DNA from: an uncultured Opitutaceae bacterium | Lineage (GTDB): Bacteria; Verrucomicrobiota; Verrucomicrobiia; Opitutales; Opitutaceae | Length of the DNA stretch: 64,000 nucleotides | Assembly (NCBI GenBank): GCA_937958045.1 | Contig: CALFXL010000003.1 | Coordinates: forward strand, 1 to 64,000 | Direction of reading: 5' to 3' | Part shown: positions 16,891 through 25,000 of the stretch, in pieces | How the letters are laid out: each line of letters opens with the position of its first letter | Position numbering within the stretch: the stretch's first letter is position 1 | Notes under the pieces: generated by a model | Databases searched by the model: none | Told to the model about the DNA's origin: nothing | The model's input: only the letters and a program-made list of their open reading frames with translations | Program-made: the position numbers and the translations under genes

Positions 16891-17600
16891 AAGCGAAAAT
16901 CCTGATCGCCGAAGATGACGCGAACATCCGCCTGGGCCTGATGGCCACGCTGGAAAGCGATGGCTACGCGGTGACGGCCGCCGCGGACGGCGCGCAGGCG
17001 CTGGCATTGTATCCGCAGGACAAATACAATCTGGTGATCCTCGATGTGATGATGCCGAAAACGAGCGGCTATGATGTTTGCCGCGAACTTCGCGCACGAG
17101 GAGAGACAGTACCTGTTTTGTTTCTGACCGCCAAAGGCGAGGAGATAGACAAGGTCGTCGGTCTAAAAATCGGCGGAGACGATTACGTGACGAAACCTTT
17201 TGGCGTGCACGAACTGCTCGCGCGAGTGGAGGCATTGCTGCGGCGGACGCGCGGACAGGAAACCGCGCTGAACGCGGGCGAGGAGTTGCCGCCCGTGTTT
17301 CCATTCGGCGCGGCGCAGATCGATCGACGCAAGTTTACCGCAACGATCGCAGACGGGACGGAGGTCTCGCTGACGGCGCGCGAGCTGAAGTTGGCCGAGG
17401 TGTTTGCCGCGCATCCGGACGAAGTGCTCACGCGTGATGCACTGCTCAACGCGGTGTGGGGCGTCGGTTATTTCGGCACCACGCGCACGCTGGATCAGCA
17501 CGTGGCGCAGTTGCGCAAGAAAGTGGAGCGCGAGGACGCGCCGGCGACGATCGTGACGGTGCATGGCGTCGGTTATCGTTATCGGCCGCCAGCGAAATGA
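16887..17600 (+). CDS. OmpR/PhoB-family response regulator
   Basis: This 237-residue regulator has a receiver domain (1-120; acidic pocket Glu9-Asp10-Asp11, phospho-acceptor Asp53 in VILDVMMPKTSGYD, and LTAKGEE) and a C-terminal winged-helix DNA-binding domain (about 140-235; VSLTARELKLAEVF, GTTRTLDQHVAQLRKKVE, VHGVGYRYR). The ATG at 16887 overlaps the kinase stop by 4 bp. Proteins of this family bind tandem direct repeats with 11-bp spacing, which makes the array at 13171-13214 a plausible target. Confidence 0.94.
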   Translation: MKAKILIAEDDANIRLGLMATLESDGYAVTAAADGAQALALYPQDKYNLVILDVMMPKTSGYDVCRELRARGETVPVLFLTAKGEEIDKVVGLKIGGDDYVTKPFGVHELLARVEALLRRTRGQETALNAGEELPPVFPFGAAQIDRRKFTATIADGTEVSLTARELKLAEVFAAHPDEVLTRDALLNAVWGVGYFGTTRTLDQHVAQLRKKVEREDAPATIVTVHGVGYRYRPPAK

Positions 17601-17646
17601 AGAGCCGGGTTGCGGCCGGCGCTTTTTGCGCTACGGAAGGGTTTCT

Positions 17647-18420
17647 ATGAATACCCAAAAAACTCCCGTTTCCTGTTCACGTCGTGATGCCCTCAAAACG
17701 CTCGGGGCCGGAGCGGCGATGTTGGGACTCGGTTTGTTCGGCGCGCAACGTCTCGCCGCGCAGACCGGCGGCGATGCTTCCGCGGGCAGTGTATCCAAAA
17801 ACCTGACACAAGGTCCGTTCACCCTTCCTCCGCTGACCTTCGCTTACGATGCGCTCGAGCCGCACATCGATGCGAAGACGATGGAGATTCACCACACGAA
17901 ACATCATCAGGCGTACATCACGGCGGCGAACAAGGCGCTGGAAAATCGCGCCGATCTACGCGCGCTCGAAGTGCCGGAGCTGCTGGCGCGTCTCGATCGT
18001 GCGCCGGAGGACATCCGCACGGCCTTGCGCAACAACGTCGGCGGTCATGCGAATCACAGCTTTTTCTGGACGATCCTCAGCCCGAAAGGCGGCGGCGAAG
18101 CCAAAGGCGCCCTCGGTTCGGCGATCGAGAAACAGTTTGGTTCGTTCGACGCGTTTAAGACTCAGTTCGCCGATGCGGCGGCGAAACGTTTCGGCAGCGG
18201 CTGGGCGTGGCTGGTTCTTCGTGGCGAGAAGTTGTCCGTCGAGTCGACCGCGAACCAGGATTCTCCGTTGATGGAGGGCGCCTTCCCGATCGTGGGTCTC
18301 GATGTGTGGGAGCACGCGTATTATTTGAAGTATCAGAATCGCCGCGCGGATTACGTGAGTGCGTTTTGGAACGTCGTGGATTGGGACCGCGCCAACGCTT
18401 ACTACCGTTCTGTGCGTTGA
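17647..18420 (+). CDS. Tat-exported Fe/Mn superoxide dismutase
   Basis: This 257-residue enzyme dismutates superoxide outside the cytoplasm. The N-terminus has a twin-arginine signal (SRRDALKTLGAGAAMLGLGL, cleaved near AAQT about residue 40). The rest is a complete Fe/Mn-SOD: metal ligands His82, His137, Asp219 and His223 (IHHTKHHQAY, GHANHSFFW, DVWEHAYY). Gly132-Gly133 and the Gln204 in TANQDSP follow the MnSOD rather than FeSOD pattern. GGAAGG lies 7-12 nt before the ATG and supports this start. It follows the response regulator by 46 bp and faces a Fur-like gene across a shared terminator. Confidence 0.93.
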   Translation: MNTQKTPVSCSRRDALKTLGAGAAMLGLGLFGAQRLAAQTGGDASAGSVSKNLTQGPFTLPPLTFAYDALEPHIDAKTMEIHHTKHHQAYITAANKALENRADLRALEVPELLARLDRAPEDIRTALRNNVGGHANHSFFWTILSPKGGGEAKGALGSAIEKQFGSFDAFKTQFADAAAKRFGSGWAWLVLRGEKLSVESTANQDSPLMEGAFPIVGLDVWEHAYYLKYQNRRADYVSAFWNVVDWDRANAYYRSVR

Positions 18421-18438
18421 ACGTTCGCGTCAGGACAC

Positions 18439-18472
18439 AAAAAACGCCGGGAGGTTTTCCCGGCGTTTTTTT
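18439..18472. terminator. Bidirectional intrinsic terminator between SOD and Fur-like genes
   Basis: The stem CGCCGGGA/TCCCGGCG (18445-18452 with 18458-18465) has a 5-nt loop, with A6 on the left and T7 on the right. It can end both the plus-strand SOD transcript and the minus-strand regulator transcript. Confidence 0.9.
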
Positions 18473-18505
18473 GTTGGTTGGTTTAAAACGAAAAGGCTCG
18501 GGCGA

Positions 18506-19063
18506 TTATTCGCTGACGACCGGCACCTGCGAACGCTGCGCGGTCTGCACGGGCAGCGAGTCGTCGCGCGAAGAAGCCTTGGGCTTTTGCGCGAAGAACT
18601 CCACGAGGTGGGAGACGTCGGTGTAACCGCGGGCGCGAAGCGTGTCTTCGATGCGGCGGACGACGGCGCGGAGCTCGGCGCTGCTTTCGGGATCGAGCTC
18701 GCTCACCTCATTCGTGTTCTTCGACACGATGTGATAGGGCGCGTTGTCGTCGTCGAGCGCGATTTGATACAGGCTGGTGCCGTTGTGGAAGTAGCACAGA
18801 CGAACGAGGCCGACTTCTTGGAATGCGGCGAGGCAGCGGTAAACCGTGACAAGGTCGCACGCCGAATCGGCGAGGTCGTTGTGAATCTGTTCGATGCTGG
18901 CAGGGGCGGTACGTTTGAGGAGGGCTTCGAGAATCGCCACGCGTGGCTGGGTGATTCGCAGGCCGGCGGCTTTTAACCGCGCGCAAGCCAGGTCAAGAGA
19001 CGCTGGCGACTTGGCGGCTGATACTGACGCCAAGGGGTGGTTCGTCTGGGTGGAAGCGATCAT
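18506..19063 (-). CDS. Fur-family transcriptional regulator with degenerate metal site
   Basis: This 185-residue protein has the Fur winged helix (about 25-105: LRITQPRVAILEALLK, IEQIHNDLADSACDLVTVYR, CLAAFQEVGLVRL). The dimerisation part carries APYHIVSKNTNEVSEL where Fur, Zur and PerR have the HHDH-x2-C-x2-C type metal motif, so the usual regulatory ligands are largely missing. The ATG at 19063 gives the usual short N-terminal lead. It faces the SOD gene, which suggests an oxidative-stress or metal link. A 28-bp imperfect inverted repeat lies upstream (19098-19125). Whether it senses metal at all is open. Confidence 0.85.
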   Translation of the reverse strand: MIASTQTNHPLASVSAAKSPASLDLACARLKAAGLRITQPRVAILEALLKRTAPASIEQIHNDLADSACDLVTVYRCLAAFQEVGLVRLCYFHNGTSLYQIALDDDNAPYHIVSKNTNEVSELDPESSAELRAVVRRIEDTLRARGYTDVSHLVEFFAQKPKASSRDDSLPVQTAQRSQVPVVSE

Positions 19064-19097
19064 GGGATGAGCAGTGGCTAAGCTAATGCCGTCTAAA

Positions 19098-19125
19098 TGC
19101 AATTCTGTAAATACGCTGAGTTGCA
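19098..19125. promoter_or_regulatory. Imperfect inverted repeat upstream of the Fur-like gene
   Basis: TGCAATTC (19098-19105) and GAGTTGCA (19118-19125) are reverse complements at 7 of 8 positions with a 12-nt AT-rich spacer. The site is 35 bp upstream of the regulator start, in the divergent gap with the Minf_1886 gene. It is a candidate autoregulatory operator. Confidence 0.35.
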
Positions 19126-19213
19126 AAATGCCACGCGGCGTCCAGCCGGGGAATTGCCCTGTATCTGCACAGTTGCCAGCGGACGGCGGACGCGCACAGT
19201 TGCGCCCACACCC

Positions 19214-19654
19214 ATGCAGGACTTGGAGTTTAATGAAGTCGTCGAGTTGATTTGCAAAGAAGACGGTCGCTACGACCGCGCTGCGTACACCTTTATCCGC
19301 CAAGGGCTGGATTATACGGTGAAAGAGATTCGCAAAAAGGATGCGCAGAAGTCGCAACGCTCGCGTCATGTGACTGGTCCCGAGTTGCTCGAGGGGCTGC
19401 GTCAGTTCGCGTTGGATCAATATGGTCCGATGGCGAAAATCGTCCTCAACTCCTGGGGCATCAAACGCTGCGAAGACTTCGGTGAGCTCGTGTTTAACCT
19501 GATTGAGTACAATGTCTTCAGCAAAACCGAGAACGACAAGCGCGAGGACTTCGCCGCCACCTATACGTTTGACGACGCGTTCGTGAAACCGTTCCTGCCA
19601 ACGAAAAAAACCGCTTTGAGCGGCACCGTGGCGCCGACCTTGGAATCGGCCTGA
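19214..19654 (+). CDS. Minf_1886 family protein (Planctomycetes/Verrucomicrobiota)
   Basis: This 146-residue soluble protein of unknown function opens with MQDLEFNEVVELICKEDGRY and DRAAYTFIRQGLDYTVKE and contains HVTGPELLEGLRQFALDQYG and MAKIVLNSWGIKRCEDFGELVFNL in two segments. This is the pattern of the Minf_1886 family confined to the PVC group. The ATG at 19214 gives the family start; the frame is open further upstream. It diverges from the Fur-like gene. It is useful as a taxonomic marker. Confidence 0.85.
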   Translation: MQDLEFNEVVELICKEDGRYDRAAYTFIRQGLDYTVKEIRKKDAQKSQRSRHVTGPELLEGLRQFALDQYGPMAKIVLNSWGIKRCEDFGELVFNLIEYNVFSKTENDKREDFAATYTFDDAFVKPFLPTKKTALSGTVAPTLESA

Positions 19655-19733
19655 GCCCGTTCGGCGTCGTCTTTTTTGCACTCGGCGCGGCGATGAAGAC
19701 GCCGCCGCCGATGCTCTCACTTCACCCATCCGC

Positions 19734-22292
19734 ATGTCCGCCAAGTCCGCTTCCGCCCAGTTTCAATTGCTTGCTCCGTTCTGGAAAGAGCGCGTCGAAC
19801 GCACCGTTTTGCCAAACGGATTGACGGTGTTGATCAAACCCGACGCTTCGGCGCCGGTGGCGTCGGTACAAGTCTGGGTGAAAACGGGCAGCATTCACGA
19901 AGACGCTTATCTCGGCGCGGGGCTTTCGCATTATCTCGAGCACATGCTCTTCAAAGGCACGGAGCGTCGCGAAGGGCGGGAAATCTCGCAGACGGTCCAA
20001 GCGCATGGCGGTTATATCAACGCGTACACGACCTTCGATCGCACGGTTTATTACATCGACCTGCCCGCCGAGCATGTAGAGGTCGCGGTGGATTTGCTCG
20101 CGGACGCGGTGCTGCATTCGACGCTGCCGGCCGACGAAGTCGCGAAAGAAAAGGATGTGATCCTGCGCGAGATCGACATGGGCCGCGATGAGCCCGACCA
20201 GCGTTTGTGGGAATCGCTTTTCGAGACGGCGTTCCGTCAGCATCCGTTTCGGTATCCGATCATCGGATACCGCGATGTTTTCTCGGCGATCACACGCGAC
20301 GACCTGACGGCGTATTACCGCGCTCGCTACGTGCCGAACAACCTCGTCGTGGTCATCGTCGGAGCCGTGGATCCGGCGCAGACGCTGGCCGCGGTGGAAA
20401 AGCATTTCGGCGGCGTGCCGCGCAAACGTCTCGCGCCCGTGACGATTCCCGCCGAGACGGCGCAATTGGCGCCGCGCGCGCTGCATCGTTTCGAAGACGT
20501 GGAGATAAGTCGCGCTGCGATGGCCTGGCAGATTCCCGGTATCGATCATCCGGATACGCCTGTGCTCGATGTGCTGGCGACGATCCTCGGTGGCGGCGAT
20601 AGCTCGGTGCTTTGGCTGGAACTGCGCGAAAAAGCCCGTCTCGTGCATGCGATCGATGCGCATAGCTGGACGCCCGGCAGCGCGGGGCTGTTTACGGTGT
20701 CGTTTCACTGCGAACCAGAACGCCGCGAAGCGGCCGAGCGCGCCGTGGAGCGGGTGTTGGCTCGCTGTGCGCAGAAAGGCTTCACCACGGCGCAGATTCG
20801 CAAGGCGCAGCAGCAAGCCGTGGTGAGCGAAATCAATTCGCGCAAGACGATGAGCGGGCAGGCGTCGCGACTCGGTGCGGCGGAAGTCGTCATCGGCGAT
20901 CTCGATTACGCGCGAGTGTATTTTGAGCGCGTGAAGAAGGTCTCGGCGGCGGAGCTGCGTCGCGTGATGAAAACCTATCTCGTGTCGTCGAAACTCACGA
21001 GCGTGTCGCTCAATCCCACGTCGGCGAAAAAGCCGTCCGCGACCTCGATCGGTGCGACCGGCGGCGAGGTGAATTTTGAGGAGATCGCGTTGCCCAACGG
21101 AGCGCGACTGTTGCTCCAGTCGAATAAAAATCTTCCCAATCTCCACCTGCGCATCCTCTGCGCAGGCGGGCCGATGCACGAGCCGTCCGACCAACGTGGC
21201 GCGACCGCGCTTCTCGCGACTTTGCTCACAAAAGACACACGCAAGCGTAGCGCCGCCCAAGTCGCGCAGACGATCGAAGAGGTCGGCGGCGCGTTCCATC
21301 CGTTCTCGGGCAACAACAGCTTCGGCCTCGCGCTGGAAGTGTTGCCGACGGATTTCCCGCGCGCGCTCGATCTGTTGCAGGAGGCGTTGTTCGCGCCGGC
21401 GTTTAAGAAGACGACCTTCGAGATCGAACGCGACGCGCAGCTCGCCGATTTGCGTCAGGACGCCGACGACGTGGTGACGTATGGCCGGAAGCTGCTCCGC
21501 AAAAAATTCTTCGGTGCGTATCCGCTCGCGATCGACGCGACGGGCGACGAAGCGGGTTTAAAAGCGCTTACGCCCGCGGCGCTGGCGAAGCTTTGGAAAA
21601 AATACTTCGTCTCGCGCAACGTGGTGCTGGCGGTCGCGGGCGATTTCGAGTTGCGCACGCTCGTGCCGAAACTCAAGGCCTTGCTCGCGCGTGTGCCGAA
21701 AGGCGCGTTGCCGCAGACGACCGCGAGCTTTGAGCGTCCCGCGGAGATCGGCGATTTCATCGAAACGCAGCCGCGCGAGCAGGCGGTCGTTTACCAAGCG
21801 TTTCCCGGACCGGGCTTAAAAACGACGGACTACTACGTGAGCGAAGTGGCGGACGAGTTGTTCAGCGGCATGTCGTCGCGACTCTTCGAGCGCGTGCGCG
21901 AGGAAAAAGCCCTCGCGTATTTCGTGCGCTCGAGTCGCGTGGTCGGGCTGCAAAACGGGATGTTTTTCTTCTACGCGGGAACGAGTCCTCAGCGTTACGA
22001 AGAAGTGCTCGCGGAGCTCGATGCGGAGATCGCGCGCGTGCGAGCGGGCGAGATCGAAGAGGCGGAGTTGCACCGCTGCCAGACGCGTCTAAAGGCCGCT
22101 CGCAAGATGGGCCTACAGACCAATGCCTCGCGCGCCATGCAGGCGGGGCTCAACGCGCTTTACGGCCAGCCCGTGAACGATTGGCAGAACTACGACGGCT
22201 ACATCGACGCGGTCACGATCGCTGATCTCCAGCGCTTCGCCCGTACCTATCTGCGCCGCGAATTACGGACGCAGTTGGTGGTAAAGGCGTGA
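19734..22292 (+). CDS. M16 family zinc metallopeptidase, double-length
   Basis: The 852 residues consist of two M16 repeats in one chain, each about 420 residues and made of two alpha/beta lobes. The first repeat holds the inverted zinc motif His66-x-x-Glu69-His70 (HYLEH) and the distal Glu in the following helix. The second (from about 440, LPNGARLLLQSN) lacks the HxxEH, as in pitrilysin-type or heterodimeric M16 proteins where one half is inactive. No signal peptide is evident, so a cytoplasmic or non-classical location is likely. Substrates are probably peptides. It is a stand-alone gene. Confidence 0.93.
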   Translation: MSAKSASAQFQLLAPFWKERVERTVLPNGLTVLIKPDASAPVASVQVWVKTGSIHEDAYLGAGLSHYLEHMLFKGTERREGREISQTVQAHGGYINAYTTFDRTVYYIDLPAEHVEVAVDLLADAVLHSTLPADEVAKEKDVILREIDMGRDEPDQRLWESLFETAFRQHPFRYPIIGYRDVFSAITRDDLTAYYRARYVPNNLVVVIVGAVDPAQTLAAVEKHFGGVPRKRLAPVTIPAETAQLAPRALHRFEDVEISRAAMAWQIPGIDHPDTPVLDVLATILGGGDSSVLWLELREKARLVHAIDAHSWTPGSAGLFTVSFHCEPERREAAERAVERVLARCAQKGFTTAQIRKAQQQAVVSEINSRKTMSGQASRLGAAEVVIGDLDYARVYFERVKKVSAAELRRVMKTYLVSSKLTSVSLNPTSAKKPSATSIGATGGEVNFEEIALPNGARLLLQSNKNLPNLHLRILCAGGPMHEPSDQRGATALLATLLTKDTRKRSAAQVAQTIEEVGGAFHPFSGNNSFGLALEVLPTDFPRALDLLQEALFAPAFKKTTFEIERDAQLADLRQDADDVVTYGRKLLRKKFFGAYPLAIDATGDEAGLKALTPAALAKLWKKYFVSRNVVLAVAGDFELRTLVPKLKALLARVPKGALPQTTASFERPAEIGDFIETQPREQAVVYQAFPGPGLKTTDYYVSEVADELFSGMSSRLFERVREEKALAYFVRSSRVVGLQNGMFFFYAGTSPQRYEEVLAELDAEIARVRAGEIEEAELHRCQTRLKAARKMGLQTNASRAMQAGLNALYGQPVNDWQNYDGYIDAVTIADLQRFARTYLRRELRTQLVVKA

Positions 22293-22534
22293 TCGCTCTC
22301 AACGCGCGCAGGCGCTCACGCCGCGCCAGGGGTTTGCGATACCGTTGCGCTACCACGGCGCTGCGCACTTTATGCCCTTTCGGGGTCCGTCGACTTCGAT
22401 GCGCTTAGTCGCGGCGGCGGAAGAGGATGAGTCACTGTAAAAATCGACCCGCCTACGGACGGTTTGCGGGAAGCGTTTTTGTAAAAAAGACACGATTTTC
22501 TCGGAAAAAATGCTATTTAAATTATTTGTAATCA
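22293..22534. other. Non-coding stretch after the M16 gene, with a tRNA-like fragment
   Basis: I see no convincing gene here. On the minus strand, 22335-22359 reads like the 5' third of a tRNA (acceptor-like GCCGTGG, TA, D-arm GCGC-AACGGTA-TCGC), but no anticodon or T-arm follows. From about 22475 the DNA becomes AT-rich (TTTTTGTAAAAAAG, CTATTTAAATTATTTG), which could hold a promoter for the structured region that follows. Confidence 0.4.
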
Positions 22535-22686
22535 GAATCTTGGGAAAAATCCCAAGGTAGGCAGTAATAATTGCTTGCATTAATCTCCGGATCGGGGATT
22601 CTCCAGATCCCTCCCGCCAAAAACTGTACGTAGAGCTTAGCTCCGTATGGTTTATCGCCCGGCTTCATGCCGGGCGATTTTTTTTG
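22535..22686 (+). ncRNA. Candidate structured RNA or leader ending in a strong terminator
   Basis: Successive hairpins are CTTGGGA/TCCCAAG with an AAAA loop (22539-22556), GGATC/GATCC around a smaller GGGG-ATT-CTCC-type fold, TACG-GAGC/GCTC-CGTA with a small bulge and TTA loop, and then an intrinsic terminator. The GGATC/GATCC pairing competes with GGGAT/ATCCC. There is no credible ORF on the plus strand. It could be a small RNA or an attenuator-type leader of yjbQ, 70 bp downstream. I recognise no known RNA family. Confidence 0.4.
22654..22685 (+). terminator. Strong intrinsic terminator upstream of yjbQ
   Basis: ATCGCCCGGC (22654-22663) pairs perfectly with GCCGGGCGAT (22669-22678) around loop TTCAT, followed by eight Ts. 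It reads on the plus strand and lies about 380 bp past the M16 gene stop, so it more likely ends a separate short transcript. Confidence 0.9.
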
Positions 22687-22754
22687 CCCTGACGGGACGT
22701 TCCGAAGCACGCGAGGCTCGCCTCGACCTTGTGAGGCTGCGCAGTTTTTGGCGC

Positions 22755-23171
22755 ATGGTTCATCAAGCTGAGATTCGTTTACAGAGCCGCAGCCAAGGTC
22801 TCTGGGAAGTCACTAGTCGTCTCGAGGCTGAGTTGGCGCGGAGCGGGATCGAGCGGGGAGTGCTGACGGTGTTTTGCCGTCACACCAGTTGCAGCCTCGT
22901 GATCATGGAAAACGCCGATCCGTCGGCGCGGGCAGATCTGGAAGCGTGGTTGAACCGCCTCGTGCCGGAGAACGATCCGCATTTCGAGCACACGCTCGAG
23001 GGTCCGGACGATATGCCGAGCCACATCAAAATGGCACTCACGCGTACGTCGGAGACGATTCCGGTCGGCGGCGGAAAACTGCTTTTGGGGACCTGGCAGG
23101 GCGTGTTTTTGTGGGAGCATCGACGGGCGCCACACAGCCGCAGCCTGATCGTCACGATTATCGGTGAATAA
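22755..23171 (+). CDS. yjbQ: YjbQ (UPF0047) family protein
   Basis: The 138 residues match the YjbQ/UPF0047 family, sometimes annotated as secondary thiamine-phosphate synthase because E. coli YjbQ can replace ThiE weakly. Visible hallmarks are GVLTVFCRHTSCSLVIMEN, the ENADPSARADL segment, PSHIKMALTRTSETIPV, and GTWQGVFLWEHRRAPHSR near the end. Conserved His and Glu residues line the presumed active site. The ATG at 22755 gives the family start. It follows a structured non-coding region with a terminator, which may control it. Confidence 0.88.
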   Translation: MVHQAEIRLQSRSQGLWEVTSRLEAELARSGIERGVLTVFCRHTSCSLVIMENADPSARADLEAWLNRLVPENDPHFEHTLEGPDDMPSHIKMALTRTSETIPVGGGKLLLGTWQGVFLWEHRRAPHSRSLIVTIIGE

Positions 23172-23201
23172 TAAAAAGGCCGCCCCGGCAAAGGGCGGCC
23201 T
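23172..23201 (-). terminator. Intrinsic terminator of the fumarase gene
   Basis: AGGCCGCCC (23177-23185) pairs with GGGCGGCCT (23193-23201). Read on the minus strand, the stem is followed by TTTTTATTATT. It lies between the convergent yjbQ and fumarase stops. Confidence 0.85.
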
Positions 23202-23223
23202 CGAGACTGTATTCAATTTTTGG

Positions 23224-24876
23224 TTACGCTTTGCCGTTGGCCGCGGGAGCGCAGGCTCCGCAGCCGTTGACGAAGAAGTCGTTGCCCTTGTCGTCCACGA
23301 GGATGAACGCCGGGAAGTCTTCCACCTCGATCTTCCAGACGGCTTCCATGCCGAGTTCAGGGTATTCGAGGAGTTCGACTTTCTTGATGTTATCCTTGGC
23401 GAGGATCGCGGCGGGGCCGCCGATGCTGCCGAGGTAGAAACCGCCGTGTTTCTTACAAGCGTCGGTGACGGCCTTGGAGCGGTTGCCTTTGGCGAGCATC
23501 ACCATCGAACCGCCGAGCGATTGGAAAAGATCGACGTAGCTGTCCATGCGGCCGGCGGTCGTCGGGCCGAAGCTGCCGCTCGCGTAGCCGGCGGGTGTCT
23601 TGGCGGGGCCGGCGTAATAGACCGGGTGTTTCTTAAAATAATCGGGCAAACCCTGGCCGGCGTCGACGCGCTCCTTGAGCTTCGCGTGCGCAATGTCGCG
23701 GGCGACGACGAGCGGACCGTTGAGCAGCACGCGCGTGGTGACGGGATGCTTGCTGAGCTCGGCGCGGATGGCGTCCATCGGCTGGTTCAAGTCGATGCGC
23801 ACGACATTGTTGTCTTTGAACGTGCGCAGATTTTCCGGGATGAAACGGCCGGGATTGGTTTCGAGTTTTTCGAGGAAAATGCCGTCCTTGGTGATCTTCG
23901 CTTTGATGTTGCGGTCGGCCGAGCAAGAGACGCCGAGCGCGACGGGGAGGGAGGCGCCGTGGCGCGGCAGGCGGACGACGCGGACGTCGAGGGCGAAGTA
24001 TTTGCCGCCGAATTGGGCGCCGATGCCGGTTTTGCGGGCGATCTCGAGGATCTTGTTTTCCCATTCGAGATCGCGGAAGGCGCGGCCGTGCTCGTTACCC
24101 GTGGAGGGAAGCGAGTCGTAGTACTTGGTCGAAGCGAGCTTCAACGTTTTCATGCACTGCTCGGCGCTGGTGCCGCCGATGACGAGTGCGAGGTGGTATG
24201 GCGGGCAGGCGGAGGTGCCGAGGTAGCTGAGTTTGTCGGTGACGAATTTCTCCAGACCGGCGGGCGTGAGGAGCGCGCGGGTTTCCTGGAAAAGGAACAT
24301 CTTGTTGGCCGAGCCGCCGCCTTTGGCGACGAAGAGAAATTCGTACTTCGCGCCCTCGGTCGCCATGAGGTCGATCTGCGCCGGCAGATTGGTGCCGGTG
24401 TTGACCTCGCGCCACATATCGAGCGGGGCGTTTTGCGAGTAGCGGAGGTTTTCCTTGGTGTAGGTCTCGTAGATGCCTTTGGAGAGCCATTCAGCGTCGT
24501 TCACGCCGGTCCAAACCTGCTGGCCCTTTTTGCCGAGTACGGTGGCGGTGCCGGTGTCCTGGCAGAACGGCAGGATGCCGCCGGCAGAGACCTCGGCATT
24601 TTTCAAAAGCGTGAGCGCGACATAGCGATCGTTGGCCGACGCCTCGGGATCGTCCAGAATCGCGGCAACCTGCGCGAGGTGTTTGGGGCGCAGGTAGAAA
24701 GAGCAGTCATGCATCGCCTGCTGCGCGAGAAAGGCGAGAGCCTCCGGCGTGACCTTGAGGATTTCTTTTCCCTCAAAAGTCGTCGTGGAGACGCCTTCCG
24801 TGGAAAGAAGGCGATATTCGGTTTCATCGGCGCCGAGCGGGAACGGGTCCTGATAAACGAACGGGGGCGTAGGCAT
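23224..24876 (-). CDS. Fumarate hydratase, class I ([4Fe-4S], FumA type)
   Basis: This 550-residue enzyme of the TCA cycle interconverts fumarate and malate with an oxygen-sensitive [4Fe-4S] cluster. Both the N-terminal and C-terminal fumarase domains are in one chain, as in E. coli FumA/FumB. The three cluster cysteines are Cys105 (LPFCQDTGT), Cys224 (GTSACPPYH) and Cys318 (GVSCSADRN). The active-site GSFGPTTAGRMDSYVDLFQ lies near the C-terminus. Length and start are normal. It is a single gene with its own terminator. Related tartrate dehydratases are possible but less likely given the length and match. Confidence 0.93.
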   Translation of the reverse strand: MPTPPFVYQDPFPLGADETEYRLLSTEGVSTTTFEGKEILKVTPEALAFLAQQAMHDCSFYLRPKHLAQVAAILDDPEASANDRYVALTLLKNAEVSAGGILPFCQDTGTATVLGKKGQQVWTGVNDAEWLSKGIYETYTKENLRYSQNAPLDMWREVNTGTNLPAQIDLMATEGAKYEFLFVAKGGGSANKMFLFQETRALLTPAGLEKFVTDKLSYLGTSACPPYHLALVIGGTSAEQCMKTLKLASTKYYDSLPSTGNEHGRAFRDLEWENKILEIARKTGIGAQFGGKYFALDVRVVRLPRHGASLPVALGVSCSADRNIKAKITKDGIFLEKLETNPGRFIPENLRTFKDNNVVRIDLNQPMDAIRAELSKHPVTTRVLLNGPLVVARDIAHAKLKERVDAGQGLPDYFKKHPVYYAGPAKTPAGYASGSFGPTTAGRMDSYVDLFQSLGGSMVMLAKGNRSKAVTDACKKHGGFYLGSIGGPAAILAKDNIKKVELLEYPELGMEAVWKIEVEDFPAFILVDDKGNDFFVNGCGACAPAANGKA

Positions 24877-25000
24877 GGAGGCACGATAGAAGAAAGTTGC
24901 GGGGCAAGCGCGAGAAATTCGCGCCGCGAAAGCGGGAATTAGCCGGCGTTGAGGCGGCGTTAAGTTTCACGCAGGCCGTCGATCGACCGAAGCGCGCAGA

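Noticed and set aside
22522..22710. A 62-codon minus-strand ORF over the structured region upstream of yjbQ, considered also as a tmRNA tag
   Set aside because: It runs through the perfect terminator hairpin, matches no family and has no ALAA-type tag or tRNA-like ends.
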